From the NCBI GenBank assembly GCA_905221605.1, contig CAJNDS010002257.1:895922-959921 (forward strand): a stretch of DNA of 64,000 nucleotides, given 5' to 3'. The notes under the pieces are model-generated. The model was not told where the DNA came from and ran no database searches. It saw nothing but the letters and a program-made list of their open reading frames with translations. Positions 44,899 through 56,237 of this stretch are shown here, in pieces (position 1 is the first letter of the stretch; the number at the start of each line of letters is the position of its first letter). The stretch comes from Symbiodinium natans (taxonomy: Eukaryota; Sar; Dinophyceae; Suessiales; Symbiodiniaceae). A program made the translations under genes and the position numbers.

Positions 44899-45184
44899 AA
44901 GACCGCAGTCCATCACGTAAGGAATCCTGAAATTTTGCCATTGGCTTTGAAGGGGCAAGGGGGAGCTTTATTTGGGTTTTTGGTCGCTCCCCTTGCCATG
45001 TTGCACAAACCAACAGCCGTGGGTGACAACTGGGTGGGGTGCCCATACGAGGTCTTTTTGGGGTTCGTGGGATAATCTATGTTCCAAGGATTGTTTCGAG
45101 TTTTGAGCTTCATTGATTGTATTCTTCCTGGGTCACTTCTTGGTCTTGTTAGCGGGCGTCGATCCAGAAAAAAAGGGCCAGAGA

Positions 45185-45251
45185 GAGAGTGAGCGAGAGA
45201 GGCCACTTGCGCGCCCCTAGGGGCAGCTCTCCCTTCGGGGGGGGCTAAGCG

Positions 45252-45290
<39 letters not shown>
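45185..45290 (+). repeat. GC head plus GA tail module
   Basis: Head 'gcgcgcccctaggggcagct' then 'ctcccttcggggggggctaa' and a (GA)n tail at 45256-45289. It is very similar to the head at 20010-20040. Confidence 0.8.
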
Positions 45291-45295
<5 letters not shown>

Positions 45296-45299
45296 CGAG

Positions 45300-45840
45300 C
45301 GTGGAGACGCCGGGGAAACTATGACGACAGCATTGACGACCTCACCGATGCGGAGAAAGAAGCGGAAGGAGACTGAAGAGTACGGCAGTGAGACGCACTG
45401 AGGGGAAAGGAAGCGTGCAGTCCAGGGGAAACCCCTAAGAGCCCAATGCCCGGGGAAGCCAGCCAAACAAAGTAAGATGGGGGATGGGGAGGTCTTCGGG
45501 GAAACTTGTGCAAGGCTTCGGGGGCTTCGGGGGGGAAACAGGTTGAGTTAAGGCAGGGCAGGGATCGGTAAACCAAGGGGGAACTTGACCCATAGGAAGA
45601 GGTGGCGAACCCACTGTACCGCAGAGCACACACAAGGTGGGCTCCGAAAGTCCGACCCAAGTGAACTAGCATCATAGGGAAGGGTCATGCGGGGGAGCCG
45701 TTTCAATGTCGGACGGGGCATGGGGCAGTCTCACTACACATCACCCTCACACAGGGCAACATACTCCCCACTAAGGACTCACTAAGGTTTATCGGGGGAG
45801 TATGTCGCGCTGGGTAGAGTGTGAGTCCGAATTTCACCAG
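45300..45840. other. no gene recognised
   Basis: G-rich, with repeated 'gggga' words. No splice-consistent coding piece was seen. Confidence 0.35.
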
Positions 45841-45849
45841 CCAATGGAT

Positions 45850-46140
45850 CTATGTGACCAGGGCGCGCCCGTGCGCGCGGGGGGTGCCCCGGGCCCCTCA
45901 AGCCCCGAAGAAGAAGAAGAAGAAGAAGAAGAAGAAGAAGAAGAAGAAGAAGAAGAAGAAGAAGAAGAAGAAGAAGAAGAAGAAGAAGAAGAAGCAGAAG
46001 AAGAAGAAGAAGAAGAAGAAGAATAAGAAGAAGAAGAAGAAGAAGAAGCAGAAGAAGAAGAAGAAGAAGAAGAAGAAGAAGAAGAAGAAGAAGAAGAAGA
46101 AGAAGAAGAAGAAGAAGAAGAAGAAGAAGAGAGAGAGCGA
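45850..46140 (+). repeat. GC head plus long GAA tail module
   Basis: Head 'cagggcgcgcccgtgcgcgc' through 'cctcaagccccg', then about 75 AAG units (45905-46130) with a few AGC or TAA variants. It belongs to the same family as 15385-15640 and 62985-63100. Confidence 0.85.
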
Positions 46141-47800
46141 GAGGCCACCGCGACAAAACCTGATCACAGAGGGTTTAGCAAATTTGGGGTGTGAGCCGCA
46201 GTTGCGAAAGCTAGACTTCAACTGCTGCGTGTCCAGGGCCCGCCCTTTGCCCAATGCATCCCAATGCACTGCTGCCATGCACCGCATGCGAGGAGCTCGT
46301 CGGAGCAGAGTCCCAACACTGGCCTTGGCACAATGTTCCGCGGACCGCGAGTTTGTGGGATGTATTCCCTTTCGGCTTTGTTTAGCGGGCTGGAGGTGAT
46401 TTACCAAGGGGAAGGCTGAAAAGAAAAGTGCTGAACAGAACGGAGAAAGAAAGATAGAACCAACTCAGAGTAAAGAAAGGAGATGTGAATTGTGTCTTAT
46501 GGAAAGTCCCAATATGCAAAACAGGCAGAGAAGATGACAAACACATACAGATCAGAGAGGTTAGGAAAGGTCCAGACTGTCATGGACGCAGTGTGTGCGG
46601 AAAGCGGCCGTCCTGGCGTGACGTTGCAAGCTGGTTGCAAGCAAAGAGGATTTTAAGCGGTCCCGTGGCAGAAACGCATGTGGAGAAGCAGCTACTCAGA
46701 ATATCAGCTGAAGCACAACTTCAACGACAAAGACGGAAGCAGGCCCCAAGGGGTGGAAGAGCATCGGTGGAACAACTTGACATAAACGAGCATGATCTTC
46801 ACATGTCAACATGTGCAAGTCGCGCCGCTCGTGCGATCCTGAGACTCAAGTGGGCCTGTATTCCTGCTGCAGGTGGGCAATACTGTAGAGGTTGAGGACA
46901 TGTAGCTTAAAGCCTAAGAGCACATACAGTAGAGGAAAGGGACTGTAGGGCTTATATAGTAGGTGGGCATTGGTGGGCTTTCTGAATTTCACTAAGGAAA
47001 AACATGACATCAAGTAAGGGAGTTTGCTGTTGAACTATGTAAAAGCGTATTCCAAGAGGACAAAACCCTAATGTTGAACATTCTTCAGGCTGAGCCGAAT
47101 CATAAAATCGGGCTCGTACCATTAATTGGAGTGGGATTAGTAACTCCTATAGCTATGCAATCCTAAAGGTTAACCCCTGCACTTTAGCTCCCTTGAGGGG
47201 GCGAAGTCGCTCAATTGCACTACATCTAAGGTTACCTATTGAAAGTGTGGTTGTAAACGGTTGTAAACTCACGCCACCTCTGATTGATGACACTTTCAGG
47301 ATTTGGCTTCTTCAGCTTGGGAATTTTCCGGCTGCAGTCACCGCGGTGGAGCTAGGCGTGTCGCAAGAAAGAGGCCCCTTCTCCAAGGCCAGCTACCTCC
47401 AAAGAGCCCTCGCTGCCGGACTTGCCAAGGCCGATTGTCGGATTTGATGGATGGTGCCCCAATGTGCCCCAAGACCTTTAAGGGTTGCGCCCTCCGCCCG
47501 AAACCTTCGTGCCTCAGACTTTTCCCGTTTACGGACTTTGGGATTTCGGCCTGACGGTTTTAGGGTTTAGTGCTCGGCAGTGTTCGAAGAGGCCTGGATG
47601 CAAAAGGGCTCCGACTCAACCTCTCGCCTTTTAGGGTTTATGGCTTTTAACGGTTGAGGGTCTTTTTAGGGCCTAGGGCTTGCAACTCTGGCTTTTTCTT
47701 GTTGGCTTGAGGGCGTTGGGTTTCTGTTGAGGGTTCAGGGTTTCGGACTCTACCTCTCCCCTTTTGGAGCGGTAGGGTTTGAGGGAGAGCTGGTTGATAG
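46141..47800. other. gap before the LINE
   Basis: A 136-codon frame at 46485-46895 (with AEAQLQRQRRKQAPRGGR) is mildly protein-like but lacks borders. The last 250 bp carry many tttagggttta-like degenerate telomere words. Nothing else was recognised. Confidence 0.35.
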
Positions 47801-50740
47801 GCCGCGGTAGGTTTTAGAACTACCACATACACACATGTTCGGAACGCCCCGGACTTCGAAAATGCTGGTGTTGCAATTGTTATCAAAGGTACGCTGGTAG
47901 ATTCATTAAAAGACATTAAACAGATCAACGGTAGAATGATGAAAGCTACTTTCGCCGCTTCTGGCTCAGACATCTCTTTTTTTGCTATCTATGCACCACA
48001 TAGCGCACATGCCGGTGAAGAAAAAGAAAACTTTTATGATTTATTATCAGATGAGATCCTGCAAACTAAGGGAACTTATTATGTAGGTGGTGATTTCAAT
48101 GCCAGGTTGCACTATGTCCGCAATGTAGACAAAGACGTTTGCGGTCCACACATACTGGGAAGAGGAATGGCGTATTTGGATGGAATGAGCGAAACTACCA
48201 AAGAAAGCAGAGCGCTATTTTTAGGTTTTTGCAAAATTCATGCATTGAAAATAATGAACACACAATTCCGGAAACCGCCTGAAAAATTACTGACATACAA
48301 AGAAAAGTGTGCACAGCAAGAAGACAATTTGGACATAGGACCCCCATACGATGCACACAAATATGCTCAATTAGATTATTGGTTGGCAGGAGACGCGTGG
48401 AGATCAACGATTAAAGATGCACAAAGCCGAAAGGACATTTTCTACGATTCTGACCATTTTGTGCTAGAGTGCCGGATCATGATCAAAGGACTATACCACA
48501 AAACACATAACAAAGAAAGAACTGTACGTTTTTACAAGCCCAATGTGGAAAGATGGAAAAATTACAACATGCATATTCAGCATGCAATAAAACGTGACTC
48601 ACTTTGCTTACAATCATTTTCTGCACTGCTACAAGAAGCAGCTGATAAACATCTAGAAAAAATCCCTCATGACAAGAAAAAATCATACATTAGTAGGGGG
48701 ACTTGGGCAAAAATTGAGAAACGAAACCTAGGAAGAAGACACGGTATGACTTCTGCTGAACTAAAACAACTAAATAACGACATTGCAAAATCGGCTAACA
48801 TGGATAAACAAGCCTCTCTGATGGAGAAGTTTAATGAAAACCCTATGGACCCAAACAAAAAAGGATTATGGAAAGCAGTTCGGAGTTTGAAGAGAAAGTT
48901 CACACCGCAATATGTTAAAATGAAAAACAAACATGGCAAACACGTTCCGTTGATCCTTCGCGCAGAAACTGTTGCAAGTTATTTGGAAGAAGAACATTGG
49001 AAAAATGATGTTAACGGACAGCCATGCAGGACAAAAATTGTTGACAACAATTTTGCTGATGAGTCGCCTTTCGTTATTTCAGAATTGAACGACGCCTTAC
49101 AAGCAGCAAAATGTCATAAACAACCTGGACCTGATGGGATCATCATAGAGCTCTTGAAGTGGCTCGATGCGCCAAATAGAGATATCCTACTTCTTTTAAT
49201 CAATAGCTGGTGGTCTAACAAGACCGCACCCGAAGAACTATTCTTGGCGCGGGTCGCTCCAATCTTCAAGAAAGGAGATACAGATGTTGCTTCTAATTAT
49301 AGGCCTATATCTCTATTAAATAGCATCTACAAGGTGTATATGATGATGATCAGGACCAGAATGCAAAATTCGATCGAGCACCTTTTAACAAGGACGCAGT
49401 ACGGTTTCCGACCGAGCAAGTCCACTTCACATGCCATCTACCTTATCAGACGTATACAGGACTTTGCAGAGTCGAAAGCCGCTAAGCTAAGCATCGCATT
49501 ACTAGACTGGGAGAAGGCTTTCGATAAGATTCAACATGATAAGCTGTTGGTTGCTTTATCTAGACTTGGTTTCAGCCAGCATTACATAGACGTTATTGCG
49601 GATTGTTATCGAAAGCCGACATTCTATGTGAAGGACGATTTCGCTACTTCAACAATAAAAGAGCAAAAAAGCGGCATACGGCAAGGATGCCCGTTGAGCC
49701 CTTTCTTGTTCACATTGGTTATGTCGTGCATTGATTCTGATATTCAATCCTCCATCACTGGTCACGTAGCCAATAATAGAGTTCCGGGTCTGGATTTTGA
49801 CATGGTTTACTATGCTGATGACACGATTGTGTTTTCCCAGAGCAACAGAGGTCTCAACGAACTTTTGTGTCTCACCGAGAGGATTTCACAACAATACGGA
49901 CTCCATTTGAACAGAGACAAGTGCGTCGCAATACCCATGAATAATGATGGTTCCATTCATTTTCAAGATGGCACGCCCTTAGCCACAGAATTCGAAGCTA
50001 CGTATCTTGGCAATGAAATTAACAGGGAGGTCAATATTCGTCATGAAATCTCGAACAAGCTACAAGAGGTAAGACGCACTTGGATCAAATTAACCCCTTA
50101 TTGGAAAGCAACCCATGCTAGCAAGAGGTGGAAACTAATAGTATATGATGCCATTATCCGCAGCAAACTACTCTACGGGCTAGAAACTATTCACTTAACC
50201 ACTGCTATGGCAAAGAAGCTCAATGCGTTCCAAATGAGGGGCATTCGCAAGATTTTAAACAAAGCTCACACCTATATAGACCGTACAAATACTAATGCAA
50301 AGCTTCTGGAAGAAGCAAGTATGATAGCATTTCCAAGCCGGGACGACCAACGAAAGATACTACTATTTAGTGAGTTCCATAATTTACGACGGGCTAAGCT
50401 TTTAGGTCATATACTTCGTAGTACAGATTCAGATCCTTTAAGACAGGTATCGTTTATGCCCAGCAGTGCCACTAGAATCGAGTATGGCAAAAAGCGAGTT
50501 GGGAAGCCCCGGCAAACTTGGATACACCATGCAAAGAAGTTTGTGTGGGAAGAGACGCTTGGCAGAATATCTTATGAAGAAACCCCGGTACAAGATAATC
50601 TCATCTATAGTGCAGGTTTGCAAAGACAGTTCTAAAGCGTCTGCAGAGGGTAAGCCCCCCTTTTTGCTGCGCCAACGCCGTGTCTTGAAGTTGACGTACA
50701 GTCGATTCACGGTATGGCTTCGGAAAAAAAGGTTTTAAGG
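47801..50740 (+). mobile_element. LINE-type non-LTR retrotransposon, 5'-truncated
   Basis: The open frame starts right after a TAG at 47798-47800 and already reads as the middle of an AP-endonuclease domain (NAGVAIVIKGTLVDSLKD), so the 5' part of the element is missing. The body is AT-rich compared with all neighbours. The 3' limit is unclear; a run of seven A at about 50725 may be part of a tail. No target-site duplication was found by eye. Confidence 0.85.
47936..50635 (+). CDS. LINE ORF2: endonuclease and reverse transcriptase
   Basis: The protein cuts target DNA and copies the element RNA at the nick. From the first Met of the truncated frame (899 residues), endonuclease motifs are FAIYAPH (16-22), GGDFNARL (51-58), LDYWLAG (near 148) and DSDHFVLE (near 168). 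The reverse transcriptase has NYRPISLLN, TQYGFRPSKST, ALLDWEKAFDKIQHD, GIRQGCPLSPFLF and the catalytic YYADD (near 625-629), then ATYLGNEI. The C-terminus lacks an obvious zinc knuckle but ends in the WIHHAKKFVWEE-type segment often seen in LINE proteins. There is no internal stop or frameshift in 2.7 kb, which suggests recent insertion. The missing N-terminal endonuclease part (first catalytic Asn/Glu) makes this copy probably unable to move by itself. Confidence 0.95.
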   Translation: MMKATFAASGSDISFFAIYAPHSAHAGEEKENFYDLLSDEILQTKGTYYVGGDFNARLHYVRNVDKDVCGPHILGRGMAYLDGMSETTKESRALFLGFCKIHALKIMNTQFRKPPEKLLTYKEKCAQQEDNLDIGPPYDAHKYAQLDYWLAGDAWRSTIKDAQSRKDIFYDSDHFVLECRIMIKGLYHKTHNKERTVRFYKPNVERWKNYNMHIQHAIKRDSLCLQSFSALLQEAADKHLEKIPHDKKKSYISRGTWAKIEKRNLGRRHGMTSAELKQLNNDIAKSANMDKQASLMEKFNENPMDPNKKGLWKAVRSLKRKFTPQYVKMKNKHGKHVPLILRAETVASYLEEEHWKNDVNGQPCRTKIVDNNFADESPFVISELNDALQAAKCHKQPGPDGIIIELLKWLDAPNRDILLLLINSWWSNKTAPEELFLARVAPIFKKGDTDVASNYRPISLLNSIYKVYMMMIRTRMQNSIEHLLTRTQYGFRPSKSTSHAIYLIRRIQDFAESKAAKLSIALLDWEKAFDKIQHDKLLVALSRLGFSQHYIDVIADCYRKPTFYVKDDFATSTIKEQKSGIRQGCPLSPFLFTLVMSCIDSDIQSSITGHVANNRVPGLDFDMVYYADDTIVFSQSNRGLNELLCLTERISQQYGLHLNRDKCVAIPMNNDGSIHFQDGTPLATEFEATYLGNEINREVNIRHEISNKLQEVRRTWIKLTPYWKATHASKRWKLIVYDAIIRSKLLYGLETIHLTTAMAKKLNAFQMRGIRKILNKAHTYIDRTNTNAKLLEEASMIAFPSRDDQRKILLFSEFHNLRRAKLLGHILRSTDSDPLRQVSFMPSSATRIEYGKKRVGKPRQTWIHHAKKFVWEETLGRISYEETPVQDNLIYSAGLQRQF

Positions 50741-51970
50741 GTGCAGATATCTCTGCAGTTGAGTGTTTTGATGCATAGAGTGCATAGAGACTACATATTG
50801 TTTTGTTTGACCGGGGAGAAAGCGGGGGGGGGGGGGAGGTTGCCACTAAAAGCCTGACATGCTTCTCTCGCAAAGCGAAGAGTATGGGTCTTCAAGCTAC
50901 GACCATCTGAGACAGGACTTGTCCTTCCGGCTGCCATCCCTTCCCAAAGCTCTTCAGAACAACGTCTGCGTACCTGCGAGCTGCTCTGCGCAGCCGGCCC
51001 AGAGCAAGGGTTGAAACGTGTGCTGGGCGGTTTGCGTTTCAAAAGGTCAGCCACTGGACTCACTGGACGTCCAACTAGGCAATTGGCTTTATGGGTCGTG
51101 TTTAGGTTTGTTTAGGTGGCAGCAACCCTCAGCCCGAATCCAGTTGAGTGCGGGTGGCAAAAAATCCAGTTGAGCTGCAGACCCTTGGCTGATAGCAGCA
51201 GATCACGTTTGAAGTTTCTGACTTGCAATTGTTCAATTTCCGCTTGGTTTCCAGGCGGGCTTCCTCATGTGTAGAGGCTCGTTTAGCTCTGTGGATCTTG
51301 GAGCGTGTAGCATATCCTGCACGTGGCCACCCCATACAGAGATTGGGAGGGATCCGTCAGGGCTGGGATGATTACGTTTCTGTGGCGACAGTAAGTGTAT
51401 CGCTGCATTGCATGAAGTCTGGGTATGGCTGATGTGCATTGAGGCGCGACATTTTGGACAACGTGCTGCCGCTATTCTACGTTCCTTGTCGCCAGATGTT
51501 GTGTGACGCTTTTTTAGCCCTCCCTGCAAAGTTACGCAGCAGTTTGAGCTTGAGGGGCCCCAGCCACAAAATGTTCAGGAGGCTGTGCTCTTCCGCCACT
51601 GGTCAGTCACCGACACGCTCGCGCGACAGAGGAGCATCGTTCCGGCCGGATCGCTGCACAGTTGTAGGAACGCTGATGGGTTGCATGATCGATGCTGGCA
51701 GGCTTCCGTGAGTCACACCTGATTGCTGCTTTCGTGAGATCGAAAACGAGAAGCCTTCGGTATTTGCAGATGCGTGGCAGATGTACGCATTACAGGAGCT
51801 CCCTCTTGAACGTGGGCCCCTTTGTGACTGTCCTTGAGATGGGACACTGGAAGGACGGGCCAGCAATGCGTCGTCAATCCAACCGCAATTTTGCGGTGGG
51901 TCGTGATGTTCCGATTCCCGCTCTACCAAGTACGTGATCATAAAGGATATATCATTTCATGCATTATCCT
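50741..51970. other. gap between LINE and gene D
   Basis: Includes a G13 run at 50822. Frames are open on both strands but give no consistent exon. Upstream exons of gene D may lie here unseen. Confidence 0.35.
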
Positions 51971-51976
51971 GGGCAG

Positions 51977-52004
51977 GAGCTCCAGTTGGACTTCGCTATC
52001 CTCG
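51977..52004 (+). CDS. gene D exon (28 nt)
   Basis: ELQLDFAIL plus one base lies between GGGCAG|GAG and CTCG|GAAG (GA donor). With the next exon the split codon becomes GGG (Gly). The frame stays open to 52159 if unspliced. Confidence 0.55.
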
Positions 52005-52263
52005 GAAGCTTGCACGCAGAAGGGTTCGTGGTAGAGGGCACATGCAAATCAGAGACCTCGTGCCGCTGCATTCCGATTCCCCTGATCTCAGCGAAAGAGA
52101 ACAAGCAGCTCATTTCGTCGGGTCTCTTCTCCTGTTTAGTCCGAGTCCGAGTCCCTTGACATTCTTGCGGGTCTAGTCTGCCTACCTCTTCTTGCGCCCA
52201 CGGGGGCAGGGTTGAAGGGTCAAGGTATGACTCGACATAGGAGGGCCCTCGGAGATGTTGCAG

Positions 52264-52322
52264 GGGTGGATCACTGCGGAACGACCTCGATGCATCGCCA
52301 TCTCAGCGAACATCCGGCCATT
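52264..52322 (+). CDS. gene D exon, PAPS-binding loop
   Basis: VDHCGTTSMHRHLSEHPAI follows GTTGCAG|GG and ends at ATT|GTGCTT (GT donor). GTTS is the phosphosulfate loop and HP the usual end of the first helix. The residue four before the GTT (normally Lys-x-G-T-T) is not Lys: it reads D-H-C-G-T-T. Confidence 0.65.
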
Positions 52323-52383
52323 GTGCTTCCTGGACCCGTGTGGATTCGGACGGGCTTATGGCTTATGGTCGTGTTGTCTCAAG

Positions 52384-52434
52384 GTCGCGGTGCTAGACTC
52401 AGAGATTGTGCGAGAACTTGTTCCGTTCTCAAAG
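52384..52434 (+). CDS. gene D candidate exon
   Basis: VAVLDSEIVRELVPFSK follows CTCAAG|GTC. An earlier donor at CC|GTTCTC would join in phase to the next exon (VPFPGEGEDW). Confidence 0.45.
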
Positions 52435-52536
52435 GGTGACTCATGTCCCGTAATTGTGTCCCACGTGTTCAAATCCAGTTGTTCCTAGAGCACTTCCTAA
52501 CCTACAAGCCTGGCAGTTTGCCCTGGGATGCTCAAG

Positions 52537-52612
52537 GTTTCCAGGAGAGGGCGAGGACTGGTCCTTCTGGCAAAAGGCACGAAGGCTGCTCCCGCGCCTG
52601 GGTTGGACTTCA
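52537..52612 (+). CDS. gene D candidate exon
   Basis: FPGEGEDWSFWQKARRLL then PRLGWTS follows CTCAAG|G and ends at TCA|GTAAGT, a textbook donor. Confidence 0.45.
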
Positions 52613-53640
52613 GTAAGTTACTAGTAGAGTCCATCAGCCCTCATACTCACAATCTCCATCAGGATCCCACTTCGGTTTGTTGCGGAAGCCGGAGATCCCT
52701 GAACCGCAAAATCGAGCCTCTCTTCTGTCATCCTCTTTTTCCTCTTTGCGAGGTACCGATCCTGGATTTCTGAATTCGAAAGTCGCATGGCTGCCGCAGC
52801 TACAGCAAAGAGGACATGGCAGCTAGGGGGTGCATGGATGGCGGCTTTTTGTTTGGTAGAGGCTCTGTGCATCAGACCTCGATCTCATCTGGGCACAGGC
52901 AAAAACAGCCAGAAATGTTGACAGTCGGGAGTCGGGAGCCGGTCGGATTCGCAGAATCACATTTATGGCCAGCTTGCAACATTTGCCACTTCAGTCAGAC
53001 TGTTCCGAAACAGGGTGGTGGGCACTTGCATTCACCAAGCACCCAAAAGAAGAAAGAGGGATTCTGGTGGGGTGGTATGCTGCCGCCATCTGCTGCTGCT
53101 GCGGGGCGTTGGAAACCATTTTTGATCACTTCGGCAGCCGTGGAGTGAACACAGGGCCTAGGGCTGTTGGACAACTGCCTGCTTGCCAAGTGTGAGGATG
53201 CGTCATGGCAGTGGACACACCGAGAAAACAGCTTCAGTCTGGACATAGCCGTGTTGCAGTAGATTGTGGTATTCATCTTGGACAACCAGCAAGCAATCTC
53301 TTGTTGCCATCTCGAGTTGTTTACCTTGAATCCTTGCGCAAGGGGTTTTGTTTTTCGTTTTTTGTGTGCTTCAGGTCGCTGGAGAGAACTATATCGGCTT
53401 GGAGAGTCGTAAGCCCATTCTTGCTTCTTGCCAAATCTGAACTGCGCATCCCCGAATGAACAGGACCTTGACAGGATCTTCGCCCAGCTGCTGGGCTCAT
53501 GATGTTAATGGCACACCCTTTATATTGCCGCGTGGGTTCTCTGGGCTCTCACCATTGCCTTGGAAAGGATGGCTGCCGGCTCCTGAAACCCCAATGTGGA
53601 AGCTGGTGCGGCTGCTGAAATCCAGGGCCTTGCTCATGAT
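52613..53640 (+). other. gene D intron stretch
   Basis: Frames such as 52965-53195 are open but I could not place an exon with both borders. Missing middle exons of the sulfotransferase fold may be here. Confidence 0.3.
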
Positions 53641-53679
53641 GCTTGCTCAGCCGGCTGCTGGACCCTACCGGCCTTGCAG

Positions 53680-55200
53680 CGGTGCTCGTGATGCCCACCT
53701 GGCTGCTGAAGCGCAAGGCCTTGCAGCTGATGCTCATGATGCTTGCCCACCTGGCTGCTGAAACCCAAGGCCTTGCAGCTGATGCCCATGATGCTTGCCC
53801 GGCCGGCTGCTCAAACCCAGGGCCTTGCATGCTTGCCCGGCCGGCTGCTGAAACCCAAGGCCTTGCAGCTGATGCCCATGATGCTTGCCCGCCGGCTGCT
53901 GAAACCCAGGGCCGCAAGGGCCTTGCAGCTGATGCTCATGATGCTTGCCCGGCCGGCTGCTGAAACCCAAGGCCTTGCAGCTGATGCCCATGATGCTTGC
54001 CCGCCGGCTGCTGAAACCCAGGGCCGCCAGGGCCATGCAGCTGATGCTCATGATGCTTGCCTGGCCGGCTGCTGAAACCCAAGGCCTTGCAGCTGATGCC
54101 CATGATGCTTGCCCGCCGGATGCTGAAACCCAGGGCCGCAAGGGCAATGCAGCTGATGCTCATGATGCTTGCCCGGCCGGCTGCTGAAACCCAAGGCCTT
54201 GCAGCTGATGCCCATGATGCTTGCCCGCCGGCTGCTGAAACCCGGGGCCGCCAGGGCCTTGCAGCTGATGCCCATTATGCTTGCCCGGCCGGCTGCTGAA
54301 ACCCAAGGCCTTGCAGCTGATGCCCATGGTGCTTGCCCGCCGGCTGCTGAAACCCAGGGCCGCCAGGGCCATGCAGCTGATGCTCATGATGCTTGCCCGG
54401 CCGGCTGCTGAAACCCAAGGCCTTGCAGCTGATGCCCATGATGCTTGCCCGCCGGCTGCTGAAACCCAGGGCCGCAAGGGCCTTGCAGCTGATGCTCATG
54501 ATGCTTGCACGGCCGGCTGCTGAAACCCAAGGCCTTGCAGCTGATGCCCATGATGCTTGCCCGCCGGCTGCTGAAACCCAGGGCCGCCAGGGCCATGCAG
54601 CTGATGCTCATGATGCTTGCCTGGCCGGCTGCTGAAACCCAAGGCCTTGCAGCTGATGCCCATGATGCTTGCCCGCCGGATGCTGAAACCCAGGGCCGCA
54701 AGGGCAATGCAGCTGATGCTCATGATGCTTGCCCGGCCGGCTGCTGAAACCCAAGGCCTTGCAGCTGATGCCCATGATGCTTGCCCGCCGGCTGCTGAAA
54801 CCCGGGGCCGCCAGGGCCTTGCAGCTGATGCCCATTATGCTTGCCCGGCCGGCTGCTGAAACCCAAGGCCTTGCAGCTGATGCCCATGGTGCTTGCCCGC
54901 CGGCTGCTGAAACCCAGGGCCGCCAGGGCCATGCAGCTGATGCTCATGATGCTTGCCCGGCCGGCTGCTGAAACCCAAGGCCTTGCAGCTGATGCCCATG
55001 ATGCTTGCCCGCCGGCTGCTGAAACCCAGGGCCGCAAGGGCCTTGCAGCTGATGCTCATGATGCTTGCACGGCCGGCTGCTGAAACCCAAGGCCTTGCAG
55101 CTGATGCCCATGATGCTTGCCCGCCGGCTGCTGAAACCCAGGGCCGCCAGGGCCATGCAGCTGATGCTCATGATGCTTGCCCGGCCGTCTGCTGAACCCT
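53680..55200 (+). repeat. 112-bp satellite with a 560-bp higher-order period
   Basis: The basic unit is 112 bp, made of two related halves of 52 bp (gcttgcccggccggctgctg...) and 60 bp (with an extra gccgccagggc-like insert). Five slightly different units form a 560-bp block that repeats: 53833-54392, 54393-54952 and part of a third match almost base for base, with variants such as ccgccggatgctg and ccattatgc recurring exactly 560 bp apart. The first units (53680-53830) are irregular. Since 112 is not a multiple of three, every frame is closed within three units, so no long protein is encoded. Confidence 0.95.
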
Positions 55201-55833
55201 AGCTGCCGGCCTTGCAGCTGATTCCAGCATCAGGTGCAGGGCCATTGGAGTTTCACGGCAGCCGAATGGCTTGACAGCTGATGCTTAGGATGCTCGCCCG
55301 GCCGAATGCTGAACTTTACTTACGTTTTTCTGGGCCTATGATAAACAAATACATCAGGGAGTAGAGAGTGCTCCAGAAAGGGTTCGACTGGCATGTTTTG
55401 GGATGTTGATGGTCTAGATCGGAGACAAATACCATCTGACCTCGTACGGTGCACGGGAGTTGTTGTGGTGATCTAGCCTGCTAACCGATATACGTGTACC
55501 TTTGACATGTGCATAGGGGCAATGGGTCCCTCGATATCAGGCATCACATGAACAAGCATAGGTTGGAAAATCAGATTTCTCGGATCATGCAAGAGCCCAG
55601 GAATCCGTGGAATTGTCAATCCGCGCTTCTTCTTCAACGTGCTCATGCGCAAAGCACTTTCACTTATCCCACACTTGAAGGCCTCCTGCTTCACAGGGGG
55701 TCCACTGCCAAAGCTAACAGCAGTGCAGAGCAGCAGCAATCGCACATTGTTTCCTGCAAACTTAACGTGCCATGTACCTGAAGCAGGCAGGCCATGGGAT
55801 GTCCAAAGAGGCGGTTAACTCTATAAGTTGCAG

Positions 55834-55917
55834 GTCCTGGTGGTTGTGTGCGACCCCCTTGGCCGCCTGGAGCGGCGCTACGCCGACTTCGCCGCCTGTG
55901 CCTCGAGAGGGTGCAGG
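55834..55917 (+). CDS. gene D exon, 3'-phosphate-binding motif
   Basis: VLVVVCDPLGRLERRYAD then FAACASRGCR follows GTTGCAG|GTC, phase 0, ending AGG|GAG (GA donor). The family norm is LVVVRDPVxRxxSxY/F; Cys stands where Arg is usual. Confidence 0.5.
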
Positions 55918-56237
55918 GAGGGCAAGGGGAATTGAGTCTCAAGGGGCTTGCAGTTTTGGGTTCAGGTTGATGCAGGCTTGAGTTCACGGGCCAAGACAAT
56001 TATGCGACGCAATATATATAAGACAGGGCTTCGGGGTAGCTTTGTGTTGCAAGGTGTGCTTGACCGGCAGGAGCCTTGCTCCACATCATCCTCCCTGCTC
56101 GGAGCCTCATGGCAGCAGTTGCGCTTGGGGGGTGCATACAGCAAAGATGTAGTGCTGCTCACACCGGCTCACATGCTTCTGACATTACGAATCCGAATTC
56201 GGAGCCACACCCAAAGCCCCGCAAGGGCTCTACGTAG

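Noticed and set aside
45782-46407. Leu, Ser, Phe, Lys and Glu strings of 100-190 codons
   Set aside because: GAA array read-through.
53643-55195. A series of 80- and 105-codon frames spaced 112 bp apart
   Set aside because: The satellite unit is not a multiple of three, so frames shift each unit and all close quickly.
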